Source: Shinisaurus crocodilurus (taxonomy: Eukaryota; Chordata; Lepidosauria; Squamata; Shinisauridae). From it: a stretch of 64,000 nt of DNA. The position numbers and the translations under genes were made by a program. The notes beneath the pieces are model-generated. The model saw only the letters and a program-made list of their open reading frames with translations. It was not told the origin of the DNA and did not search any database. The DNA lies in contig CM037876.1 in NCBI GenBank assembly GCA_021292165.1, positions 113,527,379-113,591,378 on the forward strand, in the 5' to 3' direction. Of the stretch, positions 44,498 through 55,610 are shown piece after piece; the stretch's first letter is position 1, and the number at the start of each line of letters is the position of its first letter.

Positions 44498-44680
44498 TTC
44501 ATAGATTCATAGATCATAGAGCTAAAAGGGGCCTACAAGGCCATCGAGTCCAACCCCCTGCTCAGTGCAGGAAACTAGAGGAGGGGTCTCCCACCCAAGT
44601 AATAACCAGGCTTGACCCTGCTTAGCTTTCCACACTCAGACAAGCTGAACCAGCGTGAGCCACAGGCGTGAGCCACAGGA
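44498..44680 (-). mobile_element. 5S rRNA-derived SINE, copy 3
   Basis: The minus strand gives GGAAAGCTAAGCAGGGTCAA and GGTTATTACTTGGGTGGGAG. A short duplication (GCGTGAGCCACAG twice) marks the 5' end. The tail has repeated TCTATGAATC units. Confidence 0.82.
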
Positions 44681-46664
44681 TGAGGAGTAACTATTCTTAG
44701 TCAGCCCCAAAGCAATCAAGGAATGCTGAACAAATTTCAAAATATACTTTATTATGTTTTTGATAAACATTTTCCCCCTTTTGATTGCTCGCTCAGCCGC
44801 TGTATCATAGATGTAACTCAAGACTTCCTTCTACTGCCCACTCCCAGATGTTGTGCCTGATGCAGCTCTGGAAATACAGCTCCTTTGATATATTTTTTTG
44901 GAAAGGACCATGGAGTATGTGTCATAGAATGAGGAGTGTATATGAGAAATTATATGCTGAATGCAACATCAGATTGATGTCACGAGATCAAAAAGCTCCT
45001 CATAATTTTATGGAGGCTTCCTTGGAGGGTGTGCGCTCCTCCTCCCCCTCCCCAGCAATGGAGTGCTCATCTCCCAGGTGTGTTTTAATAATAAACAAGA
45101 CAATAGCAAACATCCCTGGCAGCTACTCTGGCCGCTTCCCCCAAGTGCTACGGAGGGACAGGAGGATATTGCTCCCGAGCTTAGATCTAGGCTAGTTCTA
45201 CTTTAGTGCTTTGAATACAATCTGTACTATGGGATGCACTGTTTGCGGGTGCTAGGTGTAAGTAAAAATGCACACTGTAACAGTGTTATGCAATCTGAAT
45301 AGTGTGATACTTGTCAATACCTGAATCTGTGAGGCTGGACCTTGGCAGTGTCCGATACTTCACTATACAAAATCAGTTTGGTCAGCCTTGGCCCAGCTTT
45401 GAACTGTAGCTATTGCCTAACTGTGGATTTTGGATCTATTCCACCTGGATTTTTAACTCATGGACCAGCACAACTATCTTTGTTCTTTATTCAATATGTT
45501 AGTTTTGGTTCTTCCTTTTTTTCTTTTCCTAGATACCCTTCAGCTTGTTACTTGCGTCTGTGAGCTGATCTGCCCAAGGGTTTTTTTCTGACATTGTAAT
45601 GTCTGGCTCACTGGCACATCACACGATGCACACTGCAAACCATCCTCCTCACACTATTTCTCCCTCAGTATTCCAGTGTTTTCCAAACTATATTTACCGG
45701 TAAATGGCTTTTCTGGTGCTTGCGGTTTCCATGCACTACAAAGATGTGTGTGTTCCAACTCAGCAGTATTATAATTCTTACTGATAGGAGTGACAGTTTA
45801 AAGCTTTCCCCACCCCACCTCTTTCTCACCACCAAGAAAGGGTGTCCCTTGCTATTCTGAAATCAAATGTGGAGCATACACACAATGTTCTTAGCTGCTG
45901 CTCTTATCTAGTTCTCAGAACAGGGATGCAGTATATTGAAGGGGAAATGGAACTTATTAAAGTATTCTAAGCTAGTGACTTTTAAGCTGAACTAAATACA
46001 TGTGACTTATGTCCTACATGGAGTTATGGCCCACCAAGCTAAATGCAGCACATCAGCCATGTGTTGCAACCTGCCACATACGATACCCTCCCCCATTTTT
46101 GCAGTCCCCAGCAGGCAAAGGCCTTATTGAGCTTTTGGTTGGCCACAATATGTCTGATAATCTCTGTTTGGCTTGGTGAGTCAAATTGTGCAGGCCTCCT
46201 CTGGATCAAAGGAGATTGTGCCTGGACAAATGTTAACATTTTCTACAAACTGAAGGTGATTTTGAATCCTTAACCCCATCCAGCTTTCTATACCACTGAG
46301 AAGGCAGAGAAACCTCAGATTTTAGTTCCTGTCTTGTAGCATTTACCATCTGAACTAGGCCAGTATATTAGTTGCAATTATGTTTTATGCTTCTTTTAAT
46401 TGTGTGCATGCCTGAATTCGGGTCTAAATTTATGTTCAGTTTCCCAAAACAAGTCTAATTAACAGCCATGCTGCCCCTGGATTATGCAAATATTCTGGTA
46501 CCCAGTGCCCAAGCACGAGTTCTCTAGACCTGGAACAAACATGTAACACCCCACCACTCCAAGAATCCCCCCTTGTCTTCTCTGAAAAATTGGGGGGGGG
46601 GGTTATTTCTGTTCTTCAGTTGTTGTTGTTTCATTTCCTCTGTTTATGGCCCTTTGGTTTAAGG
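44681..46664. other. No gene recognised
   Basis: Unclassified, moderately AT-rich sequence. Frames of 136 codons or fewer show no domain. Confidence 0.4.
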
Positions 46665-47388
46665 CAGTGTTTCTCAAACGGTGGGCCAGGCCTTTCAGGT
46701 GGGCTGAGGCCCACTATGCTTCAGACTGCCCAGTGCCTGTTTGCTTGACCGCCCTGCACCGTGGCCATATGCCGATGTGGTAGCGGGAACTGACTGGAAA
46801 GCGAGGCTAATATTTTTAAGAATAATATATGTTTAAATGTAATAAAGAGGAAGGGGATAAGAGAGGGGAATTCTTATAGGAGGAAATAAATGTAAAAACA
46901 GCAGGAGGGAGGGTTGAAAGCAGCCAGCAGTGTGAGGGGATAAGTTGCAAGTTAAGCGTGAAAGGAGAAGGGGGGGAAGAAATGACAGAAAATGAGTAAG
47001 AATATTTTGAGAGGCGTGTGTGGGGAGGAGGAAAGCATTATAAAATAAGGAGTCTTCTCTACCTCTGGATGAGCAAATTCTGCCTGAAGGTTGGGCCATG
47101 ATGCTTCCAGGGGCAATGTCTGTAGTTCACTTGAGGAAAGCGGAACTATGGAACTCCCTGCTTTAAGGAAATAGCCAGGACAAAGAATCTAGCAATTTCC
47201 CAAGAGGAATTAGATATTGGTATAAAATGATATCAGTAATTGCCAGCCGATTATGCCAAATGCCATCTCCATATGCCACCATTTTGTGATTGGCTCCGAC
47301 CCTGCATCACCATTTTGTGACTGGTGGGCCTCAGTCATTTCCCACTCTCTCAAGCAGGCCCTGGAGGTAAAAGGTTTGAGAGCCTCTA
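46665..47388. mobile_element. Probable old hAT element
   Basis: It starts CAGTGTTTCTCAAACGGTGG and ends near GGTTTGAGAGCCTCT, an eroded inverted copy. No target duplication remains. The interior repeats CACCATTTTGTGA twice near 47277-47320. Confidence 0.45.
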
Positions 47389-47409
47389 AGCATCAGATTT
47401 ATATTCAGT

Positions 47410-47810
47410 GACCCCTCTGCAAAATATCACCACTCCCCCACTGCATTTAGTGGGGAAGTGGAAAAATTCTCCATTGCTGTCAATGGAGGCTTTTAAAAAC
47501 CTAATTGTTAGTGGCGTTTTTTGATGGGGGTCACAGTTAAGGAGGAAGGGTGAAACCCCCCTTGGACAACAGCCCCTCCCCCACTGCATTTGGCACCAAT
47601 GGATACAAACTTTTTAAAAGCCTAAATGCAGTGGTGGGGGCATTTGGGGAGGAAGAGCCACTGCTGGGGAGGGAAAGGCTAACCTTCACCAATGCTGTGC
47701 CCCCACTCAAATCAACCACTTCCCTCCGCAGTCAGACTTTTAAAAAGCCTCAGTGGAGGCTTTTAAAAACTCTAAATGGACTAGTGGGGGGCATTTGAGT
47801 GTTTGCATAT
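47410..47810. repeat. Three degenerate foldback units in tandem
   Basis: CCCCCACTGCATTT and its complement AAATGCAGTGG...GGGG bracket TTTTAAAAGCCT-type centres at about 47430-47520, 47570-47650 and 47700-47800. Confidence 0.5.
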
Positions 47811-48037
47811 GTGTTGAGACTTGAGAGTATACATGCACGACAGAGAGACTGTGTGTGTGTGTGTGGGGGGGTGCGCACGCATGTCTGCATGAGAAAGTGT
47901 GTTTCAATGCTGTCTGGGCAATCATGTAGGGTTCACATGCCAGCAGCGTGGTAGCCCGGCCCACTGCTGGCATGCAGCCCCCAACATGCTTGCCCAGTTT
48001 GGCCCTTGGGTCGAAAAAGTTTCCCCACCCTGTTTTA

Positions 48038-48690
48038 TTTATTTATTTTGTTTAAATTTTTATTTTAAAATTTTTCAACAATACAAAAAATAACTAAATA
48101 ACACACATCCAACTTATATAGTGCTCCCATCACCACGGGACCAAATAATACATTATATCTCTATCATCTATAATTATTCATTATTCCAAAAATACAACAT
48201 ATCTTGACACGGCATGCTCCCTTTCCCCTTGTTTAACACAAAGTCCAAAAATAAACCCCAAATATCCTTAAAAATATTTTTCTTTAATTGCCCCCTTTTG
48301 CATTTGATATTACAAGTCAACATATCATTTAAAGCCATATCCCATACTTCTTTATACCAATCGGTGATAGAGAAAACTTGCTGAATTTTCCATTTTCTTG
48401 CTATCATTAGTCTGCCTGCCGTTAACAAATTTACAATTAATTCTTTAACATTTTGAGGACCGGCCACCTTTTCAGTTATTGATAACAAAGCTAATTTAGG
48501 ACAAACTTCTAAGTCAACACCAACAATTTCTGATATTTCTTCAAAAATCTTTTTCCAAAAATCCATTACATTTTTACAACTCCACCACATATGAGCATAT
48601 GTACCCAGCTCCTGACAGCCTCTCCAACGCATTGGAGAACATTTATTATCTATTCTATTTAATCTCACCGGAGTCAGATATCATCTCCAT
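48038..48690 (-). mobile_element. L1 LINE 3' end, 5' truncated insertion
   Basis: CCCCACCCTGTTTTA (15 bp) is perfectly duplicated at 48023-48037 and 48691-48705, the mark of target-primed reverse transcription. The T-rich left edge is the tail of a minus-oriented copy. Only the last part of ORF2 was inserted. The insertion point is at a hAT-type terminus (CCCCACCCTG). Confidence 0.9.
48174..48668 (-). pseudogene. L1 ORF2 C-terminal domain
   Basis: A 164-codon open frame reads NKCSPMRWRGCQELGTYAHM, then WWSCKNVMDFWKKIFEEI, LLTAGRLMIARKWK and ITDWYKEVWDMALNDM. This is the cysteine-containing C-terminal segment of L1 ORF2, which helps bind RNA during target-primed reverse transcription. RT and endonuclease are missing, so the copy was dead on arrival. 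The clean frame suggests a young insertion. Confidence 0.85.
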
Positions 48691-48980
48691 CCCCACCCTG
48701 TTTTAAAGTGTCGAAATAGTGTTTACCTTTGAAGGGCACCATTTCCCCTGGCTTGACGTTATCAGTGGGGAAGGCCAGGTGAACACCACCACTCCACACA
48801 CGTGCGCGTGCACACACACACACTGAAAGAATACGAGAGCAGGAACAAGGGGGCTGTGCAAGTTAGCCCCACTGAGTGCCATGGCCACGCCCCCAGCTGC
48901 CATCATCCATGGTGGAAACATTTCCCTGCCTTCCACATATTCAAACTGAATGGAAACGGGCTCGCCACATGTCCTGATAT

Positions 48981-49126
48981 CAGTGCTTTTTTTCTGGAGA
49001 AAAGGGTACTGGAACTCTTGGATTACATTTCCTCGGGAGTAGATGGCGATTAAATTGTAATGCAATTAATAGAAGAAAAGGTGCTGGAATTCAGTTCCGG
49101 TGAGTTCCACCAGAAAAAAAGCCCTG
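48981..49126. mobile_element. hAT MITE, 146 bp
   Basis: The ends are CAGTGCTTTTTTTCTGG and CCAGAAAAAAAGCCCTG. The flanks CCTGATAT (48973-48980) and CTTGATAT (49127-49134) match at seven of eight bases. Confidence 0.82.
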
Positions 49127-49134
49127 CTTGATAT

Positions 49135-50584
49135 CATGCATAAAGTTACTCCATGCAAAGAACTCTGCCCAATCTTCAGGGAAGTCTTCCTGCTACAGGA
49201 GATGGCAGTTGGAGGTGTGGCTGTAGCAGAGTTCAGGGATAGCCCACAGAGCCCTGCAGTCCCCTCATGCCTTCTTTCGGTGTGTGTTTTCAAACCTCCC
49301 CACTATTACAACATATTATATTTGAGATAAATTGCCTGTTTCCTCAAAGAACTGCCACATGGCCAAAGAGGTAAATGGGCATTGTTAAATGAGATGGTGT
49401 GAGGCTACAACACCAATAGTACCTGCAAGAGATGTTTCTTCTGCTTCTACCACTGGGAAAGGGAATGGAAGAAGGGGCATGTTGCATAGAGACACTTGCA
49501 AGAACTGAAAACCAGGGCCCTGCCACCTAACTGGAGTTATGCCAGACTAATCCACCGGTTCAGTTGAGGAAGTAAAAGAGATGTAAATCAATAGCATTGC
49601 TTCATATCTGTGTGGATATAAATGGTTTTTAATGCATTTTGCTCCAGTAGTTTTGCTAATTCACTGCTGCCCCTTACTATGCCTCAAGGTCAGGGGTGGG
49701 CAAAAGGCAGGGCTGGATCTACTGGTCCATTTATGGGTCCATTTATCAGCAAGGATTTTTAACTCCCATTTATTTAGTAATAACAGCAACAAAATTATAC
49801 TCCCCACCCAAATTATACTGCTGAAATCAGTAACATTTTAGGTAACACAGAATGAATTTTGGTGTGGAAGGACTGTGAGTTTTGTTCAGTTCTGGTGCTG
49901 AAAACAAATTCTTGGGCTCAAAATTCTTTCATTCTTAGTGTATGTCATTTGCACCAGGCAGGCATTCTATTAAGAAACAAAATAGATCCTGCAAGCCTCA
50001 AATCTGCCCACTTGTGACCTGGGTGATTAATATTGGCAGAGCTCTGGACAGAAGGGGCAGGGTCCCAACGTATCTCATAGGAACAAAAGGCAAGCACTGC
50101 TGAATCAGACCAAAGTCCGTCTTGTCTAGCATTCCGTTTGCCGCAGGGGCCAACCAGATGCCTCCAAGAACTACAAGCAAGACTTGAAGGCAATAGTCCT
50201 TTCCCTGTGTTGCTTCCCAGTAGCTGGCATTCAGGGTCATTCTGCCCCTGAACATGTTTGTTCCATATAGCTGTCATGACTAGTAGCCATTGAAAGCCTT
50301 CTCCTCCATGACTTTGTCTAATTCTGTCTGATGACAGCTAATTCCATGAATAAACTATGCATTGTTTAAAGGACTACGGTACTTACTTTTGTCTGTCCTA
50401 AATCTACTGCCAACTTCATTATGTTCTAGTATTGTGCTAGTACAGGGTACACAGAATCCTGGCTATGGCTTGGCAAAGCACAATTCAAGCCATAGCAGAT
50501 GTATAAGGATCAAGGATTTGGTCATTATTAAAAGCAAGCCATGGTTAGCCTAATTTATATTGTGGCTCCAGCTGTTTGCTTATT
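49135..50584. other. No gene recognised
   Basis: Near 49692 a CAGGGGTGGGCAAA terminus suggests an old hAT end; its partner was not found. Otherwise unclassified. Confidence 0.4.
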
Positions 50585-51100
50585 GTATGTCTTTTTATAC
50601 CACCCCTAATATGAATTCCCAGAATGATATACATTAAAAAAAATAGCAATGCAATAAAAATGCAAATAAAGCAGATCAAAACAATCATAAAACATAACTA
50701 AAAGGCAGAAAGACCGTAAAAGCCAAATAAAAAACATCAACAAGACTAAAATTATACCCCAAAAGCGTGGGAAGGGGGGGGGTCTTTGCCTGGTGCTGAA
50801 AGCATATCAAAGTAGACACCAGAGGGACCTCACTGGGGAGAGCATTCCATAATTGGATGCTACCACTGACAAGGCCTTCTGCCTGGTCTCAGACAGTGGG
50901 GGCACTTTTAGAAGGCCCTCTACTGAAGATTTTAACATATGGAAAAGCACATGCAGAGACAGGTTGTCCTCTGCCAGCTTGCTGGATACTGGCCACCTTC
51001 CAACCTGAACTGAGAAGCGTATATACAAGCTTTTAAATAACTGTCTGATGAACCCCATCATTTGTAATCTTCCATTCATGATGATGGGATGGATCCAGGC
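50585..51100 (-). mobile_element. Decayed L2-clade LINE 3' part
   Basis: The minus strand gives the C-terminal ORF2 end (SETRQKALSVVASNYGMLSP, about 50900-50830). An A-rich 3' UTR with TATACCACCCCTAAT at its plus-strand left edge follows. Confidence 0.65.
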
Positions 51101-51102
51101 TG

Positions 51103-51190
51103 TCATACTTAGAGTAGGCTCACTGAAATCAATGGGGCTAACTTAAGTACCATTTATATCAATGGATCTACTCTAAGTATGACTACATCT
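51103..51190. repeat. Foldback repeat (CTTAGAGTAG family)
   Basis: GTCATACTTAGAGTAGGCTCA and GATCTACTCTAAGTATGAC are near-perfect inverted ends around ATCAATGGG motifs. This is a known type of short reptile/bird repeat. Confidence 0.65.
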
Positions 51191-52754
51191 GGATCTAACC
51201 CTATATTTCCACTAGCAATCCAGGGGAGAAAAGGGTAAAATATTCCACCAGCCTTGAGTGAGTCATTTCATCAGTCAGATAAGATTTATTTTATTTTGCC
51301 ATTGGCTTTAGATAAATTACAAGATTAGGTTCAACTCTAAATATCATTTCCACATGCAATTACAAAGATGCTAGATTCAAACGTCGGCTAACAGAGTGGG
51401 GCTTAAGTGCTCTGCCTTGATTACTAGACAACATTTTAACACCCCCCTCGAAATTTGGGCCTGATCCAGCCAAAGTTAAATGCGTTTTACATCTTATGTG
51501 TTTCAACGAAAGGCAGTTAAGCATAGATGCAATCCTGCACCCTGTGCAGGCAGACAGCAGGATGCCAAACAGTTCCTTTGGAACCCCAGCACAACCCTTC
51601 CCGACTCCATCAGCAACCTCCATGCGCAGTCCAAGCATGTCGTGACTTGGGGGCAGGTTGGTCAACTCCAGGTGAAGCCCTCCTCTCCCTTCTTACTGTC
51701 CAGCATCCTGATGGCCACCGACCCCCATGCTGCTGCCACTCAGACTGCCCCCAGAAGTAGGAATGGTGCCCCATGTGGCCGCACGAGGAAATGTGAAAGC
51801 TGGGGTGATTGAAGGGAAACATGGGAGGTCTGCCTGGAATCCGTGCCTGCCTGCTGCAAGTCCTAGAGAATGCTTGGAAGATCATCAGTTTGCTGTATAC
51901 GGAGTCTGCTAATGGAGGAGAGTTATAATGGGATCCCTGTGTGAGAGCCATTCTACATCCTGCTCTCTGCACACAAGGATTGCAAGTCTGCAGCCTTCCC
52001 ATTTCCTCTCCCATGGAGAAAACATCAACCTCCCCTCCTCATCGATTAGCCAGCAATCTCTCTAACCAAAGGAAGGGATGGCCAGGAGCAGCTGGCCATG
52101 ACAGAGTTTTAAGCATGGCTGCAAATGCAATCCTGTACCCCATGCATATGGAGAGCAGGACACAAAGCAACTCCCGTTAGGCTCAGTGACAGGTTGCAGG
52201 CGTGAAACAGACATGCTTGTGAAAGGGAAGTGGCAATTTTCTTGACAACAAATCAGGGGAAGGGGGGCTTAGAGGGGAAAATTTATTTTTAATTTGCCCG
52301 GAACAGGAGCAGGAAATTATATAAATTGAATGCTAATACCAGAAGCCTACCTTAACGTGAAAAATATATGTCTGAGATTATTATATTTGTAGCTCTGCTG
52401 TTACAACCAGTAGAGGTCTCTCTTCCACTAACCCAATAATAATTGTTTTTCACTTTAAAAAATCTGTTTTAAACAAATTTCTATGCGTGCGCGTGCACGC
52501 ACACACGTGCACATTAATGCAGGGAACAATTTAGCTAAAACGGCTGCAAACAGATACACATTTCATCCTGGAAAGGTCATGATCCTGACAAAGATGTATA
52601 TTTGGAATGGGATGGTTTTGGAGTGCTGTGCGGCAAGGACTGCAGCCGGCTTCAGAATGTGGTCCAGTGGCAATGGAGGATGGAGTGCTGGGTTCCCCCA
52701 CACTAGAGGGGCATAAGCTCCCACTGTCCTAGTTGCAAGGCTCACGCCTTGTTT
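51191..52754. other. No gene recognised
   Basis: Two related stretches occur near 51500-51660 and 52080-52190 (GCAATCCTG...CATGCGCA / GCAATCCTG...CATGCATATG, each followed by an AGCAGG motif). This suggests an old local duplication. A purine/pyrimidine alternating GTGCGCGTGCACGCACACACG run lies near 52486. Confidence 0.4.
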
Positions 52755-52905
52755 TCTCAGCCCTGTCTTGATATGGGGTGGGCTAAGATTTTAAAATTGT
52801 ATACTGTTTTAAATGTATTTTATCCTGTTTTTATCTTGTGTACATCACCCAGGGTGGCCAGTTTGCCGGCCAGATGGGCGATAAATAAATGTAAATAATA
52901 ATAAT
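52755..52905 (+). mobile_element. L2-clade LINE 3' UTR
   Basis: ACATCACCCAGGGTGGCCAG and GGCCAGATGGGCGATAAATA match the 3' end of the LINE at 1-1045. No ORF is included. Confidence 0.78.
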
Positions 52906-53045
52906 TGATAAATCACTGTGCTATTTTGCCTTTGGGGGAGACTTTGGAGATGCCTTTTAAAATATACACGCATGCACTGCAGTTGTCATTCTTATGGTTT
53001 CAGCCCCTTCTTGTCAGTTTTGAGAAGAAGCCACCCACAAGGCCT

Positions 53046-53275
53046 AGAGATGGATTTATACCCCGCCTTTTTTCCTACAAGGAACTCAAGGCAGCTTACA
53101 TAATCCTCCTCCTCCTCTCCATTTTATCCTCACAACAACCCTGTGAGGTAGGTTAGGGTGAGAGTCAGTGACTGGCCCAAAGTCATCCAGTGAGTTTCAT
53201 GGCCAAGCGGGGACTAGAACCCGGATCTCCCGAGTCCCAGTCCAACACTCTCACCACTATGCCACACTGACTCTC
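53046..53275 (-). mobile_element. tRNA-derived SINE, copy 3
   Basis: Same family as 14529 and 18190. The minus-strand head has CGGGTTCTAGTCCCCGC (B box-like). Confidence 0.78.
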
Positions 53276-53370
53276 ATATGCTACATGGCCCTTTGCTGCT
53301 CCCGCAAAGCCAACAGTACAGCCCAGCTGATCCGCCTGCCAGCTTGTTCCCCAGTCCCTTCCCCCACTCC

Positions 53371-53513
53371 CAGCAGGGAAAAGTTCTTATCTCCAATCAG
53401 CAGCTGATCAGAGGTAAGAGCTTTTCCCTGCTGAACAATGAAAAGGGCTGCCTTTCTCAGCATGGAAAAGCTCTTATCTCTGATCAGCTGCTGATGTGAT
53501 AAGAGCTTTTCCC
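53371..53513. repeat. Two adjacent hairpins
   Basis: Hairpin 1 pairs 53371-53393 with 53411-53433 (23-bp arms, two mismatches). Hairpin 2 pairs 53464-53478 with 53498-53512 (15-bp perfect arms). Both share the arm GGAAAAGCTCTTATC and a loop based on GATCAGCTGCTGAT, so one arose from the other. Confidence 0.85.
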
Positions 53514-53829
53514 TCCTGGAGAAAGCAGGGAGGAAGCTGCTGAGTGATTCAGTTCTGCTCACTTCTGAGTAGGCATGCAGAGGCTTGGTGTTCAAGATTG
53601 CGGAGAAAAAGCCTGACCACACACTTTCTGAACCCTGACACACTTTTTTCCTTTCTGCTGCCCACCCATCTCCCTCCATCTGTCTGCATAATCCCCACTC
53701 TAGGCAGAGGAGACACAGTTCTGTGCAGACCGGTTTTACATGGCTACATCTGCATCTACTTCAATAGGGCACATTTACCCCCAAGGAAGTGCATAACATT
53801 CAGGTAAGGGGGGGGCGTGGTCTCAAAGA
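53514..53829. other. No feature recognised
   Basis: Spacer between the twin hairpins and the LTR-like sequence. Confidence 0.4.
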
Positions 53830-54415
53830 GCTGCTAAGTATCCCCAAGTAACAGAAAAGTACCACAGCCCTGCTGGGAGGAACCAGCCCAGCTTGTCATC
53901 AAAGAAGGGGAGGGGGCGAGGGAAAGGGTAAATAAGGAACCTCCTGGAAAATGGGGGTTGTTGGAAGCTCAGTGCAGGAACGCACGGATTAGGTCCCTGA
54001 CTCCGGTCAGAGACAAAGCTACACCAACCCCAGGCGTGGTGCCCGGAGACCGGCTGTCCAATCAGCAAAGCTAGCCTAGTAAGTTACATTCTCTGTATGT
54101 CAATTACTTCTCTGTATTTTGCAAGCCTGCTACCTTGTATGAACTCTGTGCAGACCACATGTGGATTGGAGTACTACGCTCCATTGAGCTTTATGGACTC
54201 TTCTGTTGACAGTGTGAAATTCCTGGTAGTCTATTAGTTCCGCTCCATTAAAGGTGTTATAAATAAGCCGGCTCTCTGTTTCAACATGATCCAGCGTCAA
54301 TAACATCCGCGGCTGAGTTTAACTCTTACGGGAACCACGTAAAGGGCATTTTCTCGGTGCCAGTTAACCCTTTAAGTCCCGAACTCACAGAAAGGACCTG
54401 CAGCGGTCCTTCACA
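53830..54415 (+). repeat. Possible solo LTR
   Basis: A distinct block starts TGCTAAG and ends CTTCACA. It holds ATTAAAGGTGTTATAAATAA then CCGGCTCTCTG, like a polyadenylation signal and R/U5 region. I could not find a target duplication, so the call is weak. Confidence 0.3.
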
Positions 54416-55257
54416 AAGATGCTATTTGAAAGTGTTGTGGAGTGATTCAGTCCTGTGTACTTATGAGTAGGAAAAGGGGTGGGTGTGGGGGTGTGTAGAC
54501 ATGCACACAGGTGCATCCACCATCCTCCCAGCGGACCCTGAATGCAGCCCAAAAGGTTATGCACCCGTTATACATACACACTTTTCCCTGCTTAATTTGA
54601 GCACTACCAAGAAGCAGCAGGCAGTAGTGATTTTCATCTATCAATTAGAACTTGCAGTTCCTTGGCTGCCTGCATCTGCAACTAGAATGTTGTCATCTTC
54701 CCTGAAACCTCAGAACAAGGTGGGATATAAATGGAAAATACTTTGGGAACAAATAAATATATACAATTCATAGTGGGTTTTGACAGTTCCCATGGGGTAC
54801 TGGTGGATGTATTTGAACTAGCCCTTACACCCATTTAAATTATTGGGGAAAGCATATTTGAGAATACAAGGGCAATATTTGAATGAGAAGAAAGGTAAGC
54901 GTAAGATCAAATTTATGTTGTTGGATCAAATTTATGTTGTTCATTTAAATTATTATACGCCAAGCTTCTCTTTTATAAAGAATACATTATATTTAAAAAA
55001 TGGAATTGACTCTAAATATAAAATATGAATACATCCACAGACAGGGTTGCAGTTAAGGGGTTGTAGCTGCTGCTGCCCCACTCAGGGAAATTCCTGAATT
55101 TTAAAACATTCCTCAAAACACAAAAGTGAACACAATTCAGCCAAGTGCTATTGATGTAATTGGGAAATGTTACATAAGTACTTAACTCTCTCCCATTGAA
55201 GCCAAGGGTAGTATCTATAAGGCATGGTCTGAAGGCATATGATATAGAAATTTTGCT
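54416..55257. other. No gene recognised
   Basis: AT-rich spacer; ATCAAATTTATGTTGTT is tandemly repeated near 54907-54940. Confidence 0.4.
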
Positions 55258-55358
55258 CAAGCTAAACAGACCTGGGTCTGGACATGCCTGGGTGGGAGAC
55301 TGTCCGGTAGCCTGTTTAGGCCACTTTGAGTTCCACAGAAAAAGGTGGGATAAGAATC
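55258..55358 (+). mobile_element. Degenerate 5S-derived SINE, copy 4
   Basis: AAGCTAAACAGACCTGGGTC then CCTGGGTGGGAGACTGTCCG follow the 5S order. The end AAAGGTGGGATAAGAAT differs from the CR1-like tail of the others, so it may be a different SINE3 subfamily. Confidence 0.55.
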
Positions 55359-55366
55359 TGGTAACT

Positions 55367-55492
55367 CAGCGTTCTCCAACCTTGGGTCCCCAGATGTATT
55401 TGGCCTACAACTCCCAGCATGCCCCAGCCATGTTTTGCATGCTGGGAGTTGTAGGCCAAAAACATCTGGGGACCCAAGGTTGGAGAACACTG
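55367..55492. mobile_element. Micro-MITE (hAT-like foldback), copy 7
   Basis: Starts CAGCGTTCTCCAACC. TGGTAACT is perfectly duplicated at 55359-55366 and 55493-55500. It landed directly after the degenerate 5S SINE. Confidence 0.92.
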
Positions 55493-55529
55493 TGGTAACT
55501 AAATAAGCTTCAATAGGATTATGCCTTTA

Positions 55530-55610
55530 CTGTACAGTTCTATGCATGTTTACTCAGACGTGGGTTCAATGGGGCTTACTCCCAAGTGAGTGTGAACAGG
55601 AATGTTGCTT
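55530..55610. repeat. Short foldback repeat (TTACT/AGTAA family)
   Basis: TTCTATGCATGTTTACTCAG, then CAATGGGGCTTACTCCCAAG and GTGAACAGGAAT. Confidence 0.6.
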
